The position numbers and the translations under genes were made by a program. From contig OX438750.1 in the NCBI GenBank assembly GCA_949316235.1, positions 21,640,865 to 21,704,864 of the forward strand: DNA of 64,000 nucleotides, given 5' to 3'. Below the pieces are notes generated by a model, which was given only the letters and a program-made list of their open reading frames with translations, was not told the DNA's origin and ran no database searches. Positions 56,640-64,000 of the stretch are shown here, piece after piece; the stretch's first letter is position 1, and every line of letters starts with the position of its first letter. The DNA comes from Oegoconia quadripuncta. Lineage: Eukaryota; Arthropoda; Insecta; Lepidoptera; Autostichidae.

Positions 56640-57394
56640 CATCACTCAAAGAGTTGTAAAGAGGGGTCGGACTACTGTTAGCAAAATCCCAGAAGCTATG
56701 TGTATCGGAATGGAAGAGCCTGTAAAGGCAACACTGAAACGTAAACGCCGCCTCCTAATCGATAAGAAAACGTTATAACTGTCTCTGCAGAATCTTGTGC
56801 AAATGTTAATCAATGTTAACTGATACTATTTTTCGGTCGTAGGAAGAACATATAAAATATGAAGTCATATCCACTTGTTTAACCAAAATCTACTCAAACG
56901 GCTACTAAGCCATACTTTTGGCAAGGATCCTGCAACAATAGAGGCCGCTTCTAGGAAAGAGCCTGGCTCACTGGCTGTTCGCAAATTCATCTCCAACCAT
57001 CGTCATATTTTTATAGCAATACCTTTCAGACGGCTATGGCACTCAGTTTGCTGGAGTTGAGGAGAGCACTCCCTACAAATATCCCAGTGGAGGATAATAT
57101 CAACAGGCTTAGCCACCATGGGTTCTTTTGCCAGAGAATTGGAGGTCACTTTTGCTGCCACGCTCCGCTTAATGACATTCCACGCTATTCTCTAGCCAAC
57201 GACAACGTGCCGGCTACTGCTGTACTTGTGCCGAAAGTACGTAACTAGATGCGAAGGAACCAGATGGGATGCCCCCCATTTTGTAGACACAAAGTATCTG
57301 TTTAGGATGCCGCCTGCGTCGATAGGAAGGTACTTTGATCCCATCAGACGAGAGCTGGTGCAGCAGCAGAAACGGCGGAAAAGATCTAGATGAC
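56640..57394 (+). pseudogene. Degraded coding-like patch, family unknown
   Basis: Three plus-strand segments look like protein broken by stops and shifts. 56640-56778 reads HITQRVVKRGRTTVSKIPEA and then PVKATLKRKRRLLIDKKTL and a stop. 56870-57057 reads HLFNQNLLKRLLSHTFGKDP. 57222-57394 reads EGTRWDAPHFVDTKYLFRMP and then YFDPIRRELVQQQKRRKRSR and a stop. The KRKRRLLID block and the LF...LLK block weakly recall the C-terminal half of Rad21/Rec8 cohesin kleisins, but I cannot establish that. It could be a decayed retrocopy or part of an unknown mobile element. Confidence 0.3.
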
Positions 57395-57399
57395 AAAAT

Positions 57400-60150
57400 A
57401 TAGGGCTGTCGACCCTAAATATCTTTTATTTGGTCGTGCATGCTACAGTTCATAAACAGCTTTAGAAAAGAAGAGGACAGATGTTTCAAATGTCGATGGT
57501 TACTAATAGTTTTAAACAGGGCACTAACTGTCCTAAACGTATTCTAGACACTAACAGCAATGTAAATAACTCTGTGGCAAGGTCTTAGAGTGAGTGGAAA
57601 ACATTTGGAATAGAGACTACAATCGGTTCATGCCTGTGAGGTTGATCAATACCTGAAAATCTGGCCGGAACCGGTTGGATATGGAAAATGTGTGCCATGT
57701 GTAGAATAGCTCTATTTTTAGCAGTGAACCTCAATAGGCTGGCTCTAAAATTTCTCATAGTAAGTAGACACGGTAACGTGTTACTTTTAAATTTACTGTA
57801 ATTTTTAAATTAAACTCCTGTCACTTTCCCCAATGTTTTTTGACAAAAAAAACATTTAGTCAACAATGAAATTGGCTTGAAGTGGGTTTAGTGGAATGTT
57901 CGCCGTGATCCAGACAATAACCAGCCGCAATGTACAAAATCGTAATTTGAACGGTGTGAACGCTGCGACTGACGACGGAAAATCAACTTAAATCGCCTTA
58001 ATTAATTTATTCCAAACATAATCGGCCCCACAAAGTGTCTTCAAAGCATTCAATTTTGCATTGAATTGGTAATTTCCACGGCACAATAATTTGTAACTGT
58101 AACATTTCGGTTTACTGTTTTTTGCCCCTTTCAGTACTTTGCTACTACTTATAGATGAAATCTTTTCTCACGGTTTTGGAAAGTAAATAGTTGTCTAGCT
58201 TTCTTTTTTGTCTTCTGAAAATTATTGACAGCGTTAATTAAGTAGGTACCTAACTTTTATATTTTGTAATTGTTCCAGTTATTTTCCTTTTCTGTGGAAA
58301 AGTATTATATGAAAATACATTTATTTCAAATAAGGTAGAGGCAGGTCGGACATTGTAAGCCTGAAGAAAATTACTTTGGTATAAGGATGCAACTCAGAGC
58401 TTTAAGAGATTTAACTTAACAAGATACAAAACCTTAACAAGAAAAGGCCGCAAAGGTTTTCACGACGACAATAAAATATAACAAAAACTATTCTTAATAA
58501 TATAGTACATATCTTTTTGGATTCTTATGTTTCATACTATTATAGTAGGTAATATTAATTATACAATATTGTTTCGCCTTGGTGGACCAACTTTCAGTTT
58601 TACCCTGTCAAAGTAAAGTCCATAAGTATTTAATTGACTTTCCCGGATGCTCGTGAGATCGGACTCTTGTAACACTGGTAGCATTACACTTATCAATGGA
58701 TTCTACGGAATGAAATGCTATTGTGAACTATCATTAATTCGGTGAAGCAACGAATTCTTGAGGTATGACTCCTAATACAATGCAATAAGAATGAATATCA
58801 ATTGACAGTAGATGGATGGTGTTTTTACGCGGCCGAACCTACGTCAGAGGCTATCAATGAAGTCCACTATCGTGTTTGTGTTAAGTCATCGAATTTTAAT
58901 GAACCGTCGATGACACGCTGTACGAGTAATAGACTCTCGGTGTTATTCTTTTTAGCGCCGAATTTTTTGTTTCCTCCTTTTGAGATGTGTCGGGGTCGGG
59001 TAATAAAAAAGTGTCCGACGATTTTACAATTTATTTTTTAGCGCACATTCTTGGGTATCCTGTTCCTCTTGATTAGCATCCTTATTTTATTTTTAGTCCA
59101 CAATGGTGATTGTGTAATGAATGAAACAATATTTTTATCTACCTATTAATGGAAAATTGACGTTCGAAAACTTAGCGACAGTCAGTATCTATAGATAAAT
59201 ACTATGAATAACTTTTAACAAGGAAACAATACTTAATATAAAAAAATAACAACTGTTTCTGTCTTTGAAGGAGAATTTAACTAGTTGACTAAGTGCCTTA
59301 TTTTTATGCTATTAAAAGATATACAGGTGTAATTTCATTCTGATGCGATGTCTACAGTCACTCCGCATCACCGGAAGCTCCGCTATGGTCACCGAAGCGG
59401 CACAAGCTCGTTACCGACCCCCATTTGATCGTTCCTGACTCATTTCCTCACAATTTTTTTCCAGGAATTTTAGATCTCATTTAAACTTGTTTCTCACAGA
59501 TTTGTATTAAAAATTGTATCTTAGAGGTTAATTTTGTAATTTATTTTTGTCAGGGATTGTATAAGATTTCATTCTACGAATAGTACTTTATTTTGGCTTA
59601 TTTTACTCCTATTTCATCATAAGACAAGAATAGCTATAAGTAAGTTAGAATAAGAATAATTTTTAACCACAGGTAAGTACAGTAATTTAGAATCTATAAA
59701 TTTTGTAATCATGCCCATGCTAAGCATTAAAAATACTTGTGTTATGAGCATCAGCTGCTAAGTCTTCAATGGATTCCTAAACTTACATTAAGTTGAGTAA
59801 CTAACAAGCTTAAAATAAAGATTTTATTACAATGAGGTTCAACTATAAAAATAAAAAGTTTTATAAAGTACTACCAGACTACCAGAATGTAAAGTCTGTG
59901 GGAAAAGAAAGGTGCAAGAAACCCAGACATATTATCAAGAAACTTTAAAGACTGAAACCAGATTACGGAAACCTGAGTATACGAGTACGAAACTGAGTAA
60001 ATTTAGGGTTAAGCAGCAAATTGTGTGCAAAAGAAAACGTAATACTACAACGAATAATAAAAAAAATAAACAAATAATAGAATAAAATATATATCATATA
60101 CCTACATACACATAATAATACCTACCACGAAAAATAGTAGAGGCAAATGC
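57400..60150. other. Intergenic or far-upstream DNA, no gene seen
   Basis: Two less AT-rich, apparently non-repetitive patches (57880-58110 and 58800-59030) could be conserved regulatory DNA. Nothing coding or RNA-like is supported. Confidence 0.35.
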
Positions 60151-60159
60151 TCTTTTAAT

Positions 60160-60855
60160 CTTTTGTTAAATACTGCAGGTGAGGGCTGTTCTGAATTAAT
60201 CTTGGTAGTTTATTCAACATCTTATCTGCTTGAACACTTGAAATACTCATTGCTTACACTCAAATCAAGACGTATGCAGCTTGAAACAATGTTGCTTTAT
60301 GACCTTTGTCATACTAGATACGATTGTATAACCCTCAACAATAAGTTGTGTTATCGAGTTCCATCTAGAACACATAGTAGAAATGCATGTCGTTTGTTTG
60401 CTACCACCACATGTCGAACCAATGCTGGTAAACGTTCACCTATATATAGACTGCATGGTTAACACATATAATAACAATTTCAACTCTATAGACATTATAG
60501 CTACCCGAATAGGTATATTGAAAAAAAAATTGTTACTTGAACTTAAAAATATAGTTACCTAAATGTAAATTCAAAATTAATTATTTCTGTAGTTGTTTAT
60601 TATATTAATTAGTAGCTGGTTACAAATCTGTTTATGCATTATATTTACTTTACTCTTACTCTGTACTCCATATCAACTAATTTACAATAATAATAAATAT
60701 ATTAACAGACTACATACCATCTCTCAATATGTATTAAAGTAATTAGTGGTTAACGGTGCTGGTGGCACAATTAGATCTAAGTACCTAATGTAAGTTAGTT
60801 ATAAGTACATATTGTGTTTCACTGTTTGTTGACCCAAATAAATTAAAAAAAAACA
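60160..60855 (+). repeat. Jockey/CR1-like LINE 3' end with poly(A)
   Basis: The frame at 60163-60462 reads MQLETMLLYDLCHTRYDCIT, then LCYRVPSRTHSRNACRLFAT and CRTNAGKRSPIYRLHG. This is the vPSR...R...RTN...SPi.R pattern of reverse-transcriptase C-termini. A non-coding 3' UTR follows and ends at an AATAAATTAAAAAAAAA tail (about 60837-60854). 5'-truncated and inactive. Confidence 0.65.
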
Positions 60856-61730
60856 CTGAAGGAGTGAAAAAAGAATGAATTATGTTTACATCCTTCAAGT
60901 AAAATTACATCAAACGCTATCAATAATTTTACAACTGTATTCCGTAATCCTACAAGCACGAGTCGCATCGGAATTCACGGCGAGACCGCAAACGACTACG
61001 AAATTTACGGTCATGGCTTAAGTCCATGCCCCCTGGAAATTTCTCCGATTCTGATGCGAGCCACACAAATAAACTTATAGAATCGATGTATAGCCACAAT
61101 GAAAGCTTTGCTCTGGGCTGCTCATAAAATGTTTTGAGATTTCCTTTTCTCCGCAACTGCTCGCTTTCGGAGGGAGCACCTCATCTGAGCGCCGTGAGAC
61201 TATGAGGCTTTACTCATCGACAATTCAGCTCACAGATGTCTAATGTTTAATTCTGTCGACTAGCTAAGGTTAACAAGGCCTTTGGAACTGTCATCTTCCA
61301 ATTTGCTCTATCGTGAGAACTAGTATAGCAAATTGGAGAAAGATGTCCAATTTGACTTATTAGTAGGTACAAATCGTAGAGCATAGTGGATATAAGCTAC
61401 CGCATAGGCCGTACCAAGGTTGGACAGAGCCAGAGGGCAATAAGCTGACAGGACTAGTCACTGACTGATTTGCAGTTTTTTTTTTGGGTATCTATATTAT
61501 CTTGTTGTTCGCAGGTGCCCTCGCCTGTTATTAGGAGTCTATAGGCTTCTATGTGGTCGATAGTTGAATTTTATCGTGGCAGTTCTCTTTTTCTCCATGA
61601 CGAGTTTCGTGAGGTTCGATGCTCAACGACGATCATAGAGGAAAATTACTATCTACCAATTAAAGAAAAGTGACGTATCACATGGAGATTCGACGATATC
61701 GGTATAAGACAAATTAAAAATAATTAACAT
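60856..61730. other. No gene seen; small hairpin
   Basis: Around 61297-61340 CCAATTTGCT and AGCAAATTGG form an inverted pair with a loop of about 20 bases. Nothing else is supported. Confidence 0.4.
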
Positions 61731-61734
61731 AAAC

Positions 61735-61880
61735 GAGGTAATGCTGCTAGCATCCTGGGTACCCTCCCACATTATAGTAATTTTAAACACGTTTTCTACC
61801 TTGCTTAGTTTTCGGGGCTGAAAACGTGTTTTGGAGTCTTTGTTTTGATTGGTTTTCTTCTACTTTTCTATATTCTGATT
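61735..61880 (+). repeat. LINE C-terminus (KRGNAASILGTLP)
   Basis: The frame reads KRGNAASILGTLPHYSNFKH and then VFYLA and a stop. Same family as 13865-14080. Confidence 0.5.
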
Positions 61881-61939
61881 TTTTGGTGTATGTTATCAGC
61901 AGTTTAGTTTGTTTTATTAACAGCAACATATAACAAGAC

Positions 61940-62115
61940 TATGTTGTCGCTGGATTCCTAATGAGCTCACCCCAGAACTGAAATGCGCTCGTGTTCATTG
62001 GTGCAATTTTTTTTTGTACGATCATAGACGTTCTGTTTATGACATTGTTACTGGAGACGAAACGTGGAATTATAAGAATAAAAAGAGGCGTTGGCAAAAA
62101 AATGATTACGTTTTT
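61940..62115 (+). pseudogene. mariner transposase fragment
   Basis: The frame reads RLCCRWIPNELTPELKCARV, then HWCNFFLYDHRRSVYDIVTG and DETWNYKN. It matches the mariner order RWVPH.LT..QK..RV.WC...L followed by IVTGDETW, which holds the first catalytic Asp. Only about 55 residues survive and the rest of the element is not visible. Confidence 0.75.
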
Positions 62116-62294
62116 CTCTCAGACAGGTTCTGCTTGCACGATCCTAATTATTATAAAAATTCTTCATAAAATAAGTTATGTGTTTTCGATTAGCAAAGTT
62201 AAGAAACGTCAGTCATCGGCTGATCAGTAGCGGTATTTCTCAAACTCGTAAAGGTTATGTTAAATAGTCGGGTTCTCAGTTGGAGCTAGTTCAG

Positions 62295-62560
62295 AGGTCA
62301 AAATAAAAATCAAAATCAAAAATATTTTATTCAATGTAGGATACAAAAATATCACTTATTGAAAGTCAACATGTTATTTTTTTTAAACTACATCGCTTCG
62401 TAAGGTATTATGGTTAGGGTGAAGAAGCGACAAGAAACTCCGCAACAACAGGTCTACAGGGCGGATTGAAAATACTCACTGTCAGAATCCGCTTTGGGCC
62501 CATAACCTCTTCTAGTGAGTGAAGGTTATGCCACGATAGTGGGATTGTAAAGCTCCTGAT
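62295..62560 (-). repeat. LINE 3' end with GATTTT tail
   Basis: On the minus strand it runs from GAGTTTCTTGTCGCTTCTTC to CTACATTGAATAAAATATTT and a TTTTGATTTTGATTTTTA tail. It is the same design and sequence family as 12480-12648. Confidence 0.55.
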
Positions 62561-63004
62561 GTGAGTGAGATAAAATATGTTTTTGTAAACTAAAATTGTT
62601 TTTTTTGTATATTACTTGTCGCTGGTACATAAATAGCTCAAGCAAATAGGTCCGTCCTCAATAATGAAATTTTCAATAACATCAGATTGACAATAAATTC
62701 CGATATCTCATGCGTCTGTTGGCAAATTGCTAAATACTTTTAAAATGTTATTGCTTTTTGCCCCGTCGTCGTGGAGGAATTTATAATTTCCGGTGGTGAC
62801 ATATAGATGTTTGGAATAATTCTTGATCATTTTATGATAAACATTTAGTTGAAGGACGGATCCAGAATTTATTTCCCCCGTCTGATTTCATATTCATATT
62901 CATAATATTTATTGCATTTCTAGGTTTCCTTGTCACATTTTGGAAAAACGAAGCCACTATAGGGTTACTTTGATGTCTGGCCGTGTGTCAAAAAAGAGTC
63001 TTCA

Positions 63005-63150
63005 AAAGTTGGTCCAGTGGGTATATCCAGCATCAACGGTTTCGGGTTCGAATAGAGCTATTATTTTTTTTTATTAAGTATTTATACTCGTATGTGTGAT
63101 GAATGCGAACATTATTCCCGAGTTATGGATCTTGATATAAACATTTATGT
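63005..63150 (+). repeat. tRNA-derived SINE, family A, old copy
   Basis: Head CATCAACGGTTTCGGGTTCG, body GTGTGATGAATGCGAACATT and CCCGAGTTATGGATC. Confidence 0.6.
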
Positions 63151-63399
63151 ATAATGTTTGGGCTAGATAATATGTGTAGGTCTCCGAAATATTTTTTTTT
63201 TATATGCAGTCTACTGTTGGGTAAGGTCACTTCTTTATCCCACTATCCTTTTCGTTCCCGTTCCATAAGGCTTCCCGCCCACGGCCGACAATCAGCAACC
63301 GATTTTTTGTAGAAGAAAAATGGAACGTACTGATTGCAATATTTCAACGTCCACATCTTTCAAAAAATCGGTCACAATATGGATGATAAAAGTATTGAG

Positions 63400-63535
63400 G
63401 TAAAAATCGACTATATAGGATTATCGGTCCTAAAAAAAGTCGGTCGTGGGCGGGCACACTTACGCTGCAATGACTCCGACGGATTTGGTAAAGGATCTCC
63501 ACGCGGGCGGAGCCGCAGTCGCAAATTAGTGTATA
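63400..63535 (+). repeat. Helitron-like 3' end, partial
   Basis: CACGCGGGCGGAGCCGCAGT followed by CGCAAATTAGTG resembles the hairpin-CTAG end at 10342 but has changes in the terminal bases. The start is unclear. Confidence 0.35.
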
Positions 63536-63873
63536 AATAGTATTGGCTGCCCTGTTATATGGTTAAAGAATCAATATATTAATTTCTTCTGGTGGGTTTC
63601 ATAAACTCTAGAGTTCATTACTGAGTCACAATTATCGCTGAGATGGGTATCCGAGTAATTTCTTACGAGGCTGAACTTGTGATTGCCAGTTTGCCTATTC
63701 CATTTGTAAAGTAATGCAAATCGTAGCTCAATTAAATTTGAAAAACACAATATTGCGTGAGTTCCCAAAATATCTGAAATCGTCATAATGTTCTTTAAGT
63801 GGAAACCTCTAATTGGCTTTCAGTTTCTTAGTTTAAGTGATAATTTGTAAAACAGCTGTTGGTTTTCCCAAGA

Positions 63874-63990
63874 AAATAAAATAAAATAAATAAAATAAAA
63901 TAAATAAAATAAATAAAATAAATAAAATAAATAAAATAAATAAAATAAATAAAATAAATAAAATAAATAAAATAAAATAAAATTAACAAA
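63874..63990 (+). repeat. AAATAAAAT minisatellite
   Basis: About a dozen copies of a 9-base unit with a few AAAAT variants at both ends. It could be an expanded retroposon tail. Confidence 0.85.
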
Positions 63991-64000
63991 ATACAACTAC

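Noticed and set aside
1..64000. CRISPR arrays, operons, ribosome binding sites or prokaryotic mobile elements
   Set aside because: The sequence is eukaryotic. Tandem repeats here are microsatellites, coding repeats or duplications, without the spacer-repeat pattern of CRISPR.

Overview
The window is nuclear DNA from an insect, almost certainly a moth or butterfly (Lepidoptera). Three things point there: split genes with GT-AG introns and TATA promoters, an arthropod Pax3/7 gene of the gooseberry-neuro type, and a dense load of transposon remnants of types familiar from moth genomes. These include tRNA-derived SINEs, RTE-like and CR1/Jockey-like LINE tails, a BEL/Pao LTR element, Helitron-like ends, a mariner fragment and MITEs. 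Nothing bacterial, plasmid-like or CRISPR-like is visible.

Layout. 1-3.1 kb: repeat-rich, no gene. 3.1-3.85 kb (minus): a two-exon gene for a small secreted Gly/Trp-rich, Cys-rich protein. 4.4-5.8 kb: a LINE tail split by a Tc1/mariner-like element with 268-bp inverted repeats. 6.0-9.9 kb (minus): an internally deleted BEL/Pao retrotransposon with identical 75-bp terminal repeats and a 6-bp target duplication. 9.9-22.3 kb: a gene desert of SINE, LINE, Helitron-like and foldback remnants. 22.3-29.05 kb (plus): a two-exon gene for a 1744-residue secreted protein with a cysteine-free mature chain. It has an acidic head, a charged coiled coil, an unrecognised middle domain and well over 1000 residues of Ala/Ser/Thr/Asn/Gly repeats. 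This is the most unusual gene here. 29.29-51.3 kb (minus): a Pax3/7 homeobox gene, best matched to gooseberry-neuro, with five recognisable exons. They encode nearly the whole paired domain, the octapeptide, the homeodomain and the C-terminus. The exon carrying the start codon was not found and may lie beyond 64 kb. 51.3-64 kb: no confident host gene. It holds MITEs, 5S rRNA-like repeats, a degraded coding-like patch (56.6-57.4 kb), LINE tails and a mariner fragment.

The repeat-protein gene and the Pax gene converge tail to tail, with stop codons about 450 bp apart. There is no sign that the host genes work together. The Pax gene encodes a developmental transcription factor, while the other two encode secreted proteins. 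All splice sites were read by eye from GT/AG context, reading frame and, for the Pax gene, the remembered family sequence. No database search was run.
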